NCBI RefSeq assembly: GCF_029952445.1
Contig: NZ_JAQPPK010000023.1
Span: 22,176 to 86,175 of the forward strand
Source of the DNA: Paenarthrobacter nitroguajacolicus
Lineage (GTDB): Bacteria > Actinomycetota > Actinomycetes > Actinomycetales > Micrococcaceae
Length of the DNA: 64,000 nucleotides
Direction: 5' to 3'
The position numbers were made by a program, and so were the translations under genes. Of the stretch, positions 43,361 to 51,339 are shown one piece after another. Numbering within the stretch: the first letter of the stretch is position 1; every line of letters starts with the position of its first letter. Under the pieces are notes generated by a model. That model saw only the letters and a program-made list of their open reading frames with translations, made no database searches and had not been told where the DNA came from.

Positions 43361-43420
43361 AGGTCGCAGCAGATGCCGTATTGACTGCTCATAACGGCAT
43401 CTGCTGCGACCTACTTTTTT
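43361..43420 (+). terminator. Intrinsic terminator of gatCAB
   Basis: A 19-bp perfect stem (43361-43379 with 43394-43412) with a 14-nt loop is followed by a run of six T at 43415-43420. It is the clearest intrinsic terminator in the window. Confidence 0.88.
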
Positions 43421-43433
43421 CAGGGGAGAGGCG

Positions 43434-43439
43434 CACAAT
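43434..43439 (+). promoter_or_regulatory. Candidate -10 for leaderless transcript of the exported protein gene
   Basis: CACAAT ends exactly 6 nt before ATG 43446. An AGGGGAG lies about 17 nt from the ATG, too far to serve well as a ribosome-binding site. Confidence 0.3.
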
Positions 43440-43445
43440 TAACGC

Positions 43446-44042
43446 ATGGCCACTCTTGAACCGGGCCTTCGCAAGGCCCTTCTTGCCGGCGGAATCGCCG
43501 TCGCTTTGACCGGCGCCGGTGGCGCCGCTGTGTGGGCCGGGACCCAACCCAGCCCATCGCCGTCGAACACCTCTGCCACGCCAAGCCCGTCAGCCTCAGC
43601 GAAAGCCGGAGCCAATGCGGACCGCGGACAGGCCATTCACGGCGAGCACGTCGTCAAGCAGCCGGACGGGAGCTACCGCACCGTTCTCACCCAGTCCGGC
43701 TCCATTGAATCGGTAAACGGCTCGGATGTCACCGTGAAGAGCGAGGATGGCTTCAGCCAGCGGTACGTGATCAACGCGGACACCCGGATCGCCAAGATAC
43801 CCGAGGACATGTCGCAGCTCCGCAATGGCAGCGGCAGCGGTAAGCCTGCATTGCCGTCGGCTACGGCCGCCGACCTGAAAACCGGCGACAAAGTCCACAT
43901 CAGCGGCATCAAGGACGGCAGCACCGTTACCGCAACGAGGATCGTCGCCGGAGAACTGCCTGCCGGCCTCAAGGGTGGACACGTGCTCATGGGCGGGCAC
44001 CGCGGACACGGACCCAGGCAGGCTACAGAGCTACGGTCCTGA
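43446..44042 (+). CDS. Small exported or membrane-anchored protein, DUF5666-like
   Basis: The product has 198 residues. The N-terminus LRKALLAGGIAVALTGAGGAAVWAG is a signal peptide or anchor, followed by a Ser/Pro/Ala-rich low-complexity spacer. The folded part has two similar beta segments (SGSIESVNGSDVTVKSEDG and GDKVHISGIKDGSTVTATRIV) resembling DUF5666-type OB-like repeats. It ends in a Gly/His-rich tail (GGHVLMGGHRGHG) that could bind metal. The function is unknown. Its last 20 bases overlap the 3' end of the convergent formylglycine-generating enzyme gene. Confidence 0.75.
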   Translation: MATLEPGLRKALLAGGIAVALTGAGGAAVWAGTQPSPSPSNTSATPSPSASAKAGANADRGQAIHGEHVVKQPDGSYRTVLTQSGSIESVNGSDVTVKSEDGFSQRYVINADTRIAKIPEDMSQLRNGSGSGKPALPSATAADLKTGDKVHISGIKDGSTVTATRIVAGELPAGLKGGHVLMGGHRGHGPRQATELRS

Positions 44043-45042
44043 AACCGAGGTTCGCGCTGGCCGACTCCGGCGTGTTTGAGCTCCGCGCGGCCAGGCGGTA
44101 GCGGTTGCAGTAGGAGTCGTGGCAAAGATACGAGCCACCCCGCATGACCTTGCCCCGTCCGATCGTGGGCCCTTGCGGGTTCTCCACCGTTCCTTGTGCC
44201 AGGCACGTCCTGTAGTACTTGGGCAGGAACCAGTCGCTGCACCACTCCCACACATTCCCGCTGGTTTGGTAGAGGCCGTAGCCGTTGGGGGCAAAGGATC
44301 GCGCGGGGGCTGTGGTGAGGTAACCGTCGTCGAGGTCGTTGCGGACCGGGAAGTCGCCCTGCCAGATGTTGCAATTGTGGGCCGCCTGTCCCGGCTCGTC
44401 CTTGTGCAGTTCGTTGCCCCAGGGGTAGCGCTGCCCGGACAGTCCGCCCCGGGCTGCGTACTCCCATTCGGCTTCGGTGGGCAACCGCCGGCCGGCCCAT
44501 CCGCAGTAGGCAAGGGCATCATTGTGTGAGACATGGGTCACTGGGTGGTCCGCTGCTTCGCTCCAGTGGGTAAGCGGACCGGCTGGGTGGGCCCAGTCGG
44601 CTCCGCGGACATTGAGCCACCACGGGACGTTGCCGACGCTGTTGAGGATGTCCTTCTTGTCCGCTTTGACAGCCAAGTGGAACACGGCCGACGTCCCGAA
44701 GATCTCCGACTCGGTGCGGTATCCGGTGGCATCGATGAACGCCGCGAATTCCTGGTTGGTTACGGTCGTGGCGCTGATCCTGAAGGCTGGCATCCGAACC
44801 TGGTGCACGGGGGCCTCACCGTCGGCTTCATAGCCTTCCCCAAACGGGTCGCCCATAGCGAAAATCCCCGCCGGAACCTGGACATCGCCACCGGTGGCCG
44901 CGGGGGTGGAAGGCTTCGCGTTCACCGAGACCCCGACGCCGGTGCCCGCGTCGGTGCCGCCGCCCGCCCGGGGCAGCGGCATAGACAGCTTAGGCGTTGA
45001 ATGATCCCTGGCGACTGGGCCCGGGGAACAACAATCTGCCAC
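44023..45042 (-). CDS. Formylglycine-generating enzyme (SUMF1/FGE family)
   Basis: The product has 339 residues from GTG 45042, with AAGGAG 6 nt upstream. It has the sulfatase-modifying-factor fold, and the C-terminal stretch RGGSYLCHDSYCNRYR holds the two active-site Cys of true FGE. The enzyme oxidises a Cys in CxPxR motifs of sulfatases to formylglycine with oxygen, using a copper centre. The N-terminal CCSPG is unusual: two adjacent Cys near the start. No sulfatase is in the window. It is divergent from the sugar ABC operon. Confidence 0.92.
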   Translation of the reverse strand: MADCCSPGPVARDHSTPKLSMPLPRAGGGTDAGTGVGVSVNAKPSTPAATGGDVQVPAGIFAMGDPFGEGYEADGEAPVHQVRMPAFRISATTVTNQEFAAFIDATGYRTESEIFGTSAVFHLAVKADKKDILNSVGNVPWWLNVRGADWAHPAGPLTHWSEAADHPVTHVSHNDALAYCGWAGRRLPTEAEWEYAARGGLSGQRYPWGNELHKDEPGQAAHNCNIWQGDFPVRNDLDDGYLTTAPARSFAPNGYGLYQTSGNVWEWCSDWFLPKYYRTCLAQGTVENPQGPTIGRGKVMRGGSYLCHDSYCNRYRLAARSSNTPESASANLGFRTVAL

Positions 45043-45132
45043 TCCGATCTCCTTCGTTCCACGTGTTTGTGGGACGTGGCGCGGCTTCCCGCCGGGTGCC
45101 CCTCAACACATCCTACTGGCACGAGGCCGCCG

Positions 45133-45143
45133 TCGAAAATGAT
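45133..45143 (+). promoter_or_regulatory. Copy 1 of shared 11-mer TCGAAAATGAT
   Basis: The same 11 bases occur at 61283-61293 inside the AgaS-operon promoter. Here it lies in the FGE/ABC divergent region, upstream of the ABC promoter. It is a candidate binding site for a common regulator. Confidence 0.4.
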
Positions 45144-45170
45144 GAAAGATGATTTTTGAGCGCATTTTCC

Positions 45171-45184
45171 ATCATGTTCTTGCA
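45171..45184 (+). promoter_or_regulatory. Copy 1 of shared 14-mer ATCATGTTCTTGCA
   Basis: An identical 14-mer occurs on the minus strand at 61195-61208 upstream of the GH101 gene. In both places its last five bases begin a TTGCA-type -35, and GTTAAM-type sequences lie downstream. Confidence 0.6.
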
Positions 45185-45208
45185 AAGGTGCGGAATGTCA
45201 TTTATGGT
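45180..45208 (+). promoter_or_regulatory. Promoter of the sugar ABC operon
   Basis: TTGCAA at 45180-45185, a 17-nt spacer, and TATGGT at 45203-45208. It is followed at once by a LacI-type palindrome at the expected transcription start. Confidence 0.6.
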
Positions 45209-45209
45209 T

Positions 45210-45225
45210 TGTTAAACGGTTAACG
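45210..45225. promoter_or_regulatory. LacI-family operator candidate
   Basis: TGTTAAAC and GGTTAACG form an imperfect palindrome (6 of 8 positions) with the central CG typical of LacI-family sites. It overlaps the likely start of transcription of the ABC operon, and a LacI-family gene lies three genes downstream. Confidence 0.55.
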
Positions 45226-45276
45226 AGCGTGGTCTGAATCACATTGATGGTTTCGCTCAGCACTTGAGGAGACAGC

Positions 45277-46311
45277 ATGAACTCGACGACGGAACAGGCT
45301 CCGGCATTGCCCGTAGCTCGCCGAGTCCCCGCCACGGCAGGCGGCAACGTGGCCACTGCCGGCGCGAAGAAGCGGAAAAGGAGCAAGGCCCCGCAGCAGA
45401 GTTTTCGATCCCGTCTTCGCCGGGACAAGCAGATGCTCCTCATGATGGTGCCAGGAGTGGTGTTCCTTCTACTCTTCTTCTACATTCCCATCCTGGGCAA
45501 CGTCATCGCCTTCCAGGACTACCAGCCGTACCTGGGCATCGGAGACAGCCTGTGGGTGGGTTGGCAGAACTTCGTGGACCTTTTCGGCAACCCGGACTTC
45601 ATCCATGCGTTCTGGAACACCCTGTACCTGGCGGCGTGGCAACTGGTCTTCCTGTTCCCGGTGCCGCTGGTTTTGGCATTGATCGTGGATTCGTTGGTCA
45701 GCACGCGGGTCCGGAAGGTCTTCCAGAGCATCGCGTACTTGCCCCATTTCCTTTCCTGGGTCCTGGTGATCGCCTTCTTCCAGCAGATGCTGGGCGGGGC
45801 GGGCTTCGTCAACAACCTGCTGCGCGATTGGGGCATGGAGCCCATTTCCTTCATGACCAACCCGGAAACCTTCCCCGTAATGGTGGTGGTCCAGATGATC
45901 TGGAAAGACGCCGGATGGGCCATGATCATCTTCCTCGCCGCATTGGCCAGCATCGATGCATCGCTCTATGAGGCCGCCGCCGCTGACGGTGCCGGCCGGT
46001 GGCGGAGGATGTGGCACATCACCCTGCCAGGGTTGCGGCCCGTGATCGTCCTTCTGCTGATCCTGCGCATCGGGGACATCCTCTCGGTCGGCTTCGAGCA
46101 GTTCATCCTGCAACGGGACGCAGTCGGAGCAGGCGCTGCCGAGGTGCTGGACACCTTCACCTACTACACCGGCGTAGTGGGAGGCGGGTGGAGTTCGGGC
46201 GCGGCTGCCGGCCTTGCCAAGGGCGTCGTGAGCGCCTTGTTGATCTACGGCGCCAACAAACTTGCCCATCGCTTCGGCGAAGACGGAATTTTTGCGAAGA
46301 AGCTTGGCTAG
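45277..46311 (+). CDS. Sugar ABC transporter permease (LplB-like, CUT1)
   Basis: The product has 344 residues with GAGGAGA just before the ATG. A basic N-terminal tail (AKKRKRSK) precedes six membrane helices. The EAA loop for ATPase contact is EAAAADGAGRWRRMWHITLPGL. It closely resembles LplB-type permeases that import oligosaccharides in Gram-positives. It is first in an operon with a second permease and a lipoprotein. No ATPase gene is included, so a shared MsmX-type ATPase is expected elsewhere. Confidence 0.93.
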   Translation: MNSTTEQAPALPVARRVPATAGGNVATAGAKKRKRSKAPQQSFRSRLRRDKQMLLMMVPGVVFLLLFFYIPILGNVIAFQDYQPYLGIGDSLWVGWQNFVDLFGNPDFIHAFWNTLYLAAWQLVFLFPVPLVLALIVDSLVSTRVRKVFQSIAYLPHFLSWVLVIAFFQQMLGGAGFVNNLLRDWGMEPISFMTNPETFPVMVVVQMIWKDAGWAMIIFLAALASIDASLYEAAAADGAGRWRRMWHITLPGLRPVIVLLLILRIGDILSVGFEQFILQRDAVGAGAAEVLDTFTYYTGVVGGGWSSGAAAGLAKGVVSALLIYGANKLAHRFGEDGIFAKKLG

Positions 46312-46341
46312 CCCTCGCGGCTGCCGCACAAGGAGAAACCC

Positions 46342-47265
46342 ATGGCAACAACATTCTTCACCAGGAAGCCCCGGGAACTGAGCTACAACCCCAAGCGCCC
46401 GGTATGGAAGGAAAAGCCTTCCGCCCTGTATCAAACGGTCAAGGCCGTGGTCCTTATCGTGTTCAGCCTGTCCATCCTCACGCCCATCCTGCTGGTGGTT
46501 TCCACCTCCCTGGCCGACACGGAGCAACTGGTCAAGGCAGGCGGATTCGTGCTCTGGCCCGAACGCCCCACCTTGGAGGCCTACGCCACCATCTTCAAGG
46601 GCCCCATGGTCCTGCAATCCCTCGGCGTGAGCATGCTGATTACCGCAGTTGGCACCATCCTTGCGCTCTTCGTGACCATTACCATGGCCTACGCCACCAG
46701 CCGCCCGGTCCTCTTTGGCAGGCCCGTGATCCTGGCGGTACTCTTCACGCTTCTGTTTGCGCCAGGGTTGATTCCATCGTTCCTGATGATCCGCCAGCTC
46801 GGCCTGCTGGACTCCTTGTGGTCGCTGATCCTGCCGGGGATTTTCGGAGCCTTCAACTTTGTGGTGATGCGCTCGTTCTTCATGAACATTCCGGGCGAAC
46901 TGATCGAAAGCGCCCGGATCGACGGCGCCAACGACTGGCAGATCCTGTGGCGGATCGTGATGCCACTGTCCAAAGCCGTGATCGCCGTCGTGGGGCTTTT
47001 CTACGCAGTGGGCTTCTGGAACTCGTTCTTCAACGCACTTCTCTACATCAACGACCACAGCAAATGGCCCATCCAGCTGTTGCTCCGAAACTTCGTGGTC
47101 CAGGGGAGCGGGGCGGCAGACCAGCTCGGAATCACCACCACACCTCCGCCGCAGTCCATCCAGATGGCGGTGGTCGTGGTGGCGCTGGTCCCCATCTTGA
47201 TGGTCTATCCGTTCCTCCAAAAGCACTTCGCCAAGGGCGTCATCACTGGCGCGGTCAAAGGCTAG
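46342..47265 (+). CDS. Sugar ABC transporter permease (YtcP-like, CUT1)
   Basis: The product has 307 residues with AAGGAG before the ATG. It has six membrane helices and the EAA loop ESARIDGANDWQILWRIVMPLS. The C-terminus KHFAKGVITGAVKG is typical of YtcP-like permeases. It is partner of the preceding LplB-like permease. Its last codons and stop lie in a 17-bp tandem duplication, followed by a hairpin before the binding-protein gene. Confidence 0.93.
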   Translation: MATTFFTRKPRELSYNPKRPVWKEKPSALYQTVKAVVLIVFSLSILTPILLVVSTSLADTEQLVKAGGFVLWPERPTLEAYATIFKGPMVLQSLGVSMLITAVGTILALFVTITMAYATSRPVLFGRPVILAVLFTLLFAPGLIPSFLMIRQLGLLDSLWSLILPGIFGAFNFVVMRSFFMNIPGELIESARIDGANDWQILWRIVMPLSKAVIAVVGLFYAVGFWNSFFNALLYINDHSKWPIQLLLRNFVVQGSGAADQLGITTTPPPQSIQMAVVVVALVPILMVYPFLQKHFAKGVITGAVKG

Positions 47266-47284
47266 CCGCGGTCAAAGGCCAGCC
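47251..47284 (+). repeat. 17-bp tandem duplication spanning the permease stop codon
   Basis: GCGGTCAAAGGCTAGCC (47251-47267) is repeated at 47268-47284 with one change (T to C). The first copy contains the TAG stop. Confidence 0.88.
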
Positions 47285-47286
47285 GC

Positions 47287-47312
47287 GCCCGCGGGTCCAA
47301 AAACCCGCGGGC
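47287..47312 (+). terminator. 10-bp hairpin inside the ABC operon
   Basis: GCCCGCGGGT and ACCCGCGGGC form a perfect 10-bp stem with a 6-nt loop between the second permease and the binding-protein gene. There is no U-run, so it may act as an RNA stabiliser or partial terminator that sets the ratio of binding protein to permease. Confidence 0.5.
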
Positions 47313-47368
47313 CCTAAAACAAACAAACCCCTACACATCCACAGCAAGTAACCAGAAAGGGTTATGCC

Positions 47369-49027
47369 ATGACGAGCACTACCTCACAGGCTGGATTCAG
47401 CCGCCGCGGTTTCCTTGGCCTCGCAGGCCTGGCCGTGACCGCCGCCGGCTTGTCCGCCTGCGGTGGTGGCGGAGCCGCAAGCAACGGGGGCGCCGCTGCC
47501 TCCGCTTCGGTCAAGTTGCCCACGTACAAGGAATTCACCGGTGTGACTCCGGACCTCGCCGGCAACGCCAAGGGTCTCCAGGCCGGCTACTTCAAACTGC
47601 CCACAGCTGTGCAGTCCGTGAAGACGCCCCCGCTCAAGGGCAAGGTGACGGGCCTGACCGAGACCTTTGACACCATGAGCCCTGGACTGAAGGACAACCC
47701 CTTCTGGCAGCGGCTGAACACCAAGCTCGGTGGCGACCTGGAACTGCAGATCGCCGAAGACATCGGCGATGGCTACCCGGCAAAGTTCGCCACTGTCTTG
47801 GCCAGCAACGATCTTCCTGACATGATGTGGGTCCCGCCGAACCAGGGGATTCCCAACGTGGGGCCCATGCTTGAGGCCAAGTTCCAGGACCTCACGCCGT
47901 ACCTTTCCGGCGACGCCGTCCTTGAGTACCCCAACCTGGCCGCACTTAAACCGGATTCCTGGAAGACCGCCGTCGTGAACGGCAAGATCTGGGGAGCGCC
48001 CATCCCGAGCACCCCCTTTGGCCAGGTGTACCTGGGCAACCACGATATGTGGGCCAAGGTGGGTGGCTTCGAAGCGGCCTCGGCAGATGAGTTCCTGGAC
48101 AAGGCCAAGGAGCTGACCCGCCCGGGTGACCAGCAGTACGCCCTGGAGCCTGCCTACATCAACGCCCTGCACATGGTCACCGAGTGGTTTGGCGCACCGA
48201 ACAGCTGGGCCGTCAACAAGGACCGCACCCTGACGCACCTGTACGAGACCGACGAATACATGGCCGGCGTCGAGTTCACCGCAAAGATGTTCGCAGCGGG
48301 CGTCTTCTACCCGGACTCCAAGGCCACGGATATCCGTGCCCGCGTCGCCAACGGCAGCGTGGCGGCCCAGGTGATTGTGGGCCCGCACGATCTCCGCAGT
48401 TACCGGTCTTTGAACAAGGACGTCCAGTTCGACATCCTGGTCCCGTTCAGTGCGGACGGCAAGGTCAAGCCCGTCTACGACATGGGTTACGGAACCGTCG
48501 GATTCACGCCGTTCAAGAAGGCCGAAGAAAGCAAGATCCGCGAACTGCTGGCCCTCATCAACTACCTCTCGGCCCCGTTTGGCACCGTGGAATACATGCA
48601 GAAGAACTTCGGTGAACTGGGGCAGGACTACACCATCGATGCTTCCGGCAACCCGGCCCGCACGGAGACCGGGACCACCAACGCGCCCGGACTGGTGTCG
48701 GCCCTGAACATCATGTCCAGCCCGGAAAACGTGCTCTTCAACCCCGGCTTCGACGACGACACCCGGTACATCAGCCAGCAGGAGGAAAAGCTGCTGGAGT
48801 TCGCCTGGCGGAACCCCACCAACGGTTCCTACTCGGACACCAATGCCAAGGTGGGTGCCAAGATCACCAAGCAACTGCGCGACAAAGTGGTGGACATCAT
48901 CACCGGCAGGGCGAAGATCGACGAGCTCAAGGACGCGGTCAAGCGCTGGAAGAGCGAAGGCGGCGACAAGATGCGCGATGAGTACCAGGCCGCGTTGGAC
49001 CCCAACGCGCCGGTATTCAGGAGCTAG
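47369..49027 (+). CDS. Sugar ABC transporter substrate-binding lipoprotein (LipO-like)
   Basis: The product has 552 residues. The signal region is SRRGFLGLAGLAVTAAGLSAC: a lipobox (LSAC, Cys at about residue 28) preceded by a twin-arginine-like SRRGFL, so Tat export is possible. The long CUT1 binding-protein fold fits LipO/YtcQ-type proteins that bind oligosaccharides. The start is ATG 47369 with AGAAAGGG upstream. The ligand is not known from sequence. Galacto-N-biose or a related host-type glycan is inferred from the promoter element shared with the GH101 gene. Confidence 0.92.
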   Translation: MTSTTSQAGFSRRGFLGLAGLAVTAAGLSACGGGGAASNGGAAASASVKLPTYKEFTGVTPDLAGNAKGLQAGYFKLPTAVQSVKTPPLKGKVTGLTETFDTMSPGLKDNPFWQRLNTKLGGDLELQIAEDIGDGYPAKFATVLASNDLPDMMWVPPNQGIPNVGPMLEAKFQDLTPYLSGDAVLEYPNLAALKPDSWKTAVVNGKIWGAPIPSTPFGQVYLGNHDMWAKVGGFEAASADEFLDKAKELTRPGDQQYALEPAYINALHMVTEWFGAPNSWAVNKDRTLTHLYETDEYMAGVEFTAKMFAAGVFYPDSKATDIRARVANGSVAAQVIVGPHDLRSYRSLNKDVQFDILVPFSADGKVKPVYDMGYGTVGFTPFKKAEESKIRELLALINYLSAPFGTVEYMQKNFGELGQDYTIDASGNPARTETGTTNAPGLVSALNIMSSPENVLFNPGFDDDTRYISQQEEKLLEFAWRNPTNGSYSDTNAKVGAKITKQLRDKVVDIITGRAKIDELKDAVKRWKSEGGDKMRDEYQAALDPNAPVFRS

Positions 49028-49077
49028 CCTCAACAAAGCAGGGCCTCACGGCAATCAACGAACAAGCAGGGGGAATC

Positions 49078-50112
49078 ATGGCGAAAGCAGGCAGCACGGG
49101 AGTCCGGCCCACCATCCGGATGGTGGCCGAACTGGCGGGCGTCTCCACGGCCACGGTCTCCTACGTGTTGTCCGGCCGCCGCGGTGACGGCGGACCGGGC
49201 GTTTCGGATCCGACGGCGGAGAAGGTCAAGGCCGCTGCGGAGAGGCTTGGCTACCGCCCCAACCAGGCGGCCCGCGCCATTCGAACGGGCCGCACCAACA
49301 CCGTGATCCTGTCGTTGACCATGCTCTCCGATCCGTGGTCGTTGTCCGTCATCGAAGCAGTGCAGAAGGCCGCGGGCCCGCTGGGGATAACCCCGATGAT
49401 CCTGGGCGACGCGGACTGGGTCAAAGTGCTCGGAACCCAGAACGCGGACGCCGTGTTCGTGGATGCTGTCCGCGAGGACCAGCGGGATGACTTGAGGAAG
49501 CTGGCAGAACGCGGAACCACCCTGGTTGTTTTCGACGAAACCCTGGACCCCGACGGTTTCGATGTTGTCCGCTCCATCGCCGGACCCGGCTGCCGCATGG
49601 CCGTGGAACATTTGCTCCACGGCCATGCGCGGCTCGCCTGCCTGACCCCTGCCACGGTCGGGGGTACCTCCGGCGGCTCGAGGTACAGGGCCTATTCCGG
49701 GGCGTTGGCAACTGCGGGCATCACGGAGCGGGAAGACTACGTAGGGCTGTTTGATGGAACCACGGCCGGCGCTTACGCCGCTGCCACACGGCTCCTCAGC
49801 ATGCCGGACAGGCCAACTGCCATTTACGCCACCACGGATTACGCCGCAGTCAGTGCCATCAACGCGGCACAGCGACTTGGGCTGGAGGTCGGTGCGGACG
49901 TGGACATTATCGGTGTGGGCAACACCGTGGAAGGCGAGCGCATGTCCCCCTCGCTCAGCACTGTGGGTCCAGTGGACTTCTTCGACAAACTCGCCCGCCG
50001 GCTCCTGAAGCGGGCCACCGACCACGTTGATCCTGCCGTGCTCGACTTTCCCTGGCATCTGTTTGTGCGCGAATCGGCGCCGCACCGCAGTGCCGCCACC
50101 AGACTTTACTAA
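49078..50112 (+). CDS. LacI-family transcriptional regulator
   Basis: The product has 344 residues with AGGGGGA before ATG 49078. The N-terminal HTH is TIRMVAELAGVSTATVSYVLSGRR, followed by the hinge GYRPNQAARAIRTGRT. The C-terminal periplasmic-binding-protein-like domain binds the effector (TAIYATTDYAAVSAINAAQRLGL). It lies between the ABC operon and an oxidoreductase gene on the same strand. The palindrome at 45210-45225 is the probable operator. Confidence 0.93.
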   Translation: MAKAGSTGVRPTIRMVAELAGVSTATVSYVLSGRRGDGGPGVSDPTAEKVKAAAERLGYRPNQAARAIRTGRTNTVILSLTMLSDPWSLSVIEAVQKAAGPLGITPMILGDADWVKVLGTQNADAVFVDAVREDQRDDLRKLAERGTTLVVFDETLDPDGFDVVRSIAGPGCRMAVEHLLHGHARLACLTPATVGGTSGGSRYRAYSGALATAGITEREDYVGLFDGTTAGAYAAATRLLSMPDRPTAIYATTDYAAVSAINAAQRLGLEVGADVDIIGVGNTVEGERMSPSLSTVGPVDFFDKLARRLLKRATDHVDPAVLDFPWHLFVRESAPHRSAATRLY

Positions 50113-50138
50113 GAATCAGCAGAAGGAAATTGCACACC

Positions 50139-51323
50139 ATGGAAAAGGATTTGAAGGTCGGCATCGTAGGTTTCGGCCTGCGTTCGGGGTTGTGGAAGCA
50201 CGCTCACAAGCCCGGCCAGGGCTCCGAGGTCACCATCATCTGTGACCTCAGCGAACGCGGACGCACGGATGCTGCCGGGCGCATTCCCTCGGCCCGCGTC
50301 ACCGACGACCTCGAAGAGTTGCTGTCCAGTGGCCTGGACGCAGTGCTGGTCCTGACCCCCGATAGCCAGCACGCCGCCGTCGCCGTCCGTACGCTCAAGG
50401 CGGGCATCCCCACCTTCTGCGAGAAGCCACTGGACATCACCGTCGAGGCAGCGGACCTGATCCTGCAGACAGCGTATGAGATCGGAACCCGGCTGTACGT
50501 GGGTCACAACATGCGGCACATGCCCGTTGTAGTACAGATGCGCCAACTCATCGAGGACGGCAGGATCGGCGACGTCAAGGCAATTTGGTGCCGCCACTTC
50601 GTGGGCCACGGCGGTGACTACTACTTCAAGGACTGGCACGCGCAACGGGCCAACGTCACCTCCCTCCTGCTTCAAAAAGGTGCCCACGACATCGACGTGA
50701 TCCACTGGCTTGCCGGCGGGTACACCAAGCGGGTTGCCGCCGTCGGCGATCTTGCCGTGTACGGTGACGTGCCCAACCGGAGTGACAATACGGGCAAGCG
50801 CATGGGCGACTGGTTCTCCTTGGACAACTGGCCGCCTACTGAGCAGAAGGACCTGGCGGAGGTGATCGACGTCGAGGACATTTCCATGATGAACATGGTC
50901 CTGGACAACGGTGTGCTGGCTTCCTACCAGCAGTGCCATTTCACGCCGGATTACTGGCGGAACTACACCATCATCGGCACCAAGGGGCGGATCGAGAACT
51001 TCGGTGACGGGCCGGGGGAGAGCATCAACGTGTGGACTTCGCGGACTTCGGGTCGTGGCGAGCCGGACGAGGTCATCACCATCCAGGACGGCGACGGCGG
51101 CCACGGCGGCGCTGATCCGCGGCTGATCGAGGAATTCCTGCGGTTCGCATCCGACGGCGGCCGGACCCGGACGAGTCCCATTGCTGCCAGGCAGGCTGTT
51201 GCGGCCGGAGTCCTGGCGGCCGAATCGCTGCGCGGTGACGGCTCCGCGCGGGAGGTCCCGGCGCTTCCGGCCGACCTCGTGGAATACTTCGAGGCCGGCC
51301 AACCCGCCTTGGTCCGCGACTGA
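50139..51323 (+). CDS. Gfo/Idh/MocA-family oxidoreductase
   Basis: The product has 394 residues. I chose ATG 50139 with AAGGAA 11 nt upstream; the in-frame TTG 50130 is too close to that site. The Rossmann motif is VGIVGFG near the N-terminus, with CEKPLD (the family's EKP motif) and a C-terminal dehydrogenase domain with GAHDIDVIHWL. It probably uses NAD(P) on a sugar or inositol derivative. Some family members are NAD-using glycosidases (GH109 alpha-N-acetylgalactosaminidases), which would fit the glycan theme, but this protein lacks a signal peptide. Its stop lies in a 13-bp duplication. Confidence 0.88.
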   Translation: MEKDLKVGIVGFGLRSGLWKHAHKPGQGSEVTIICDLSERGRTDAAGRIPSARVTDDLEELLSSGLDAVLVLTPDSQHAAVAVRTLKAGIPTFCEKPLDITVEAADLILQTAYEIGTRLYVGHNMRHMPVVVQMRQLIEDGRIGDVKAIWCRHFVGHGGDYYFKDWHAQRANVTSLLLQKGAHDIDVIHWLAGGYTKRVAAVGDLAVYGDVPNRSDNTGKRMGDWFSLDNWPPTEQKDLAEVIDVEDISMMNMVLDNGVLASYQQCHFTPDYWRNYTIIGTKGRIENFGDGPGESINVWTSRTSGRGEPDEVITIQDGDGGHGGADPRLIEEFLRFASDGGRTRTSPIAARQAVAAGVLAAESLRGDGSAREVPALPADLVEYFEAGQPALVRD

Positions 51324-51339
51324 GCTCCGCGACTGACCT
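51314..51339 (+). repeat. 13-bp tandem duplication spanning the oxidoreductase stop codon
   Basis: CCGCGACTGAGCT (51314-51326) is repeated at 51327-51339 with one change. The first copy holds the TGA stop. The second copy overlaps the stop codon of the convergent LysR gene. Confidence 0.85.

Noticed and set aside
45469..47226. 585-codon minus-strand open frame across the ABC permeases
   Set aside because: Both permeases are well supported on the plus strand with EAA loops. The antisense product is a charged low-complexity sequence without motifs.
45999..47351. 450-codon plus-strand frame overlapping both permeases
   Set aside because: It is an out-of-frame shadow. The real permeases keep their ribosome-binding sites and motifs.
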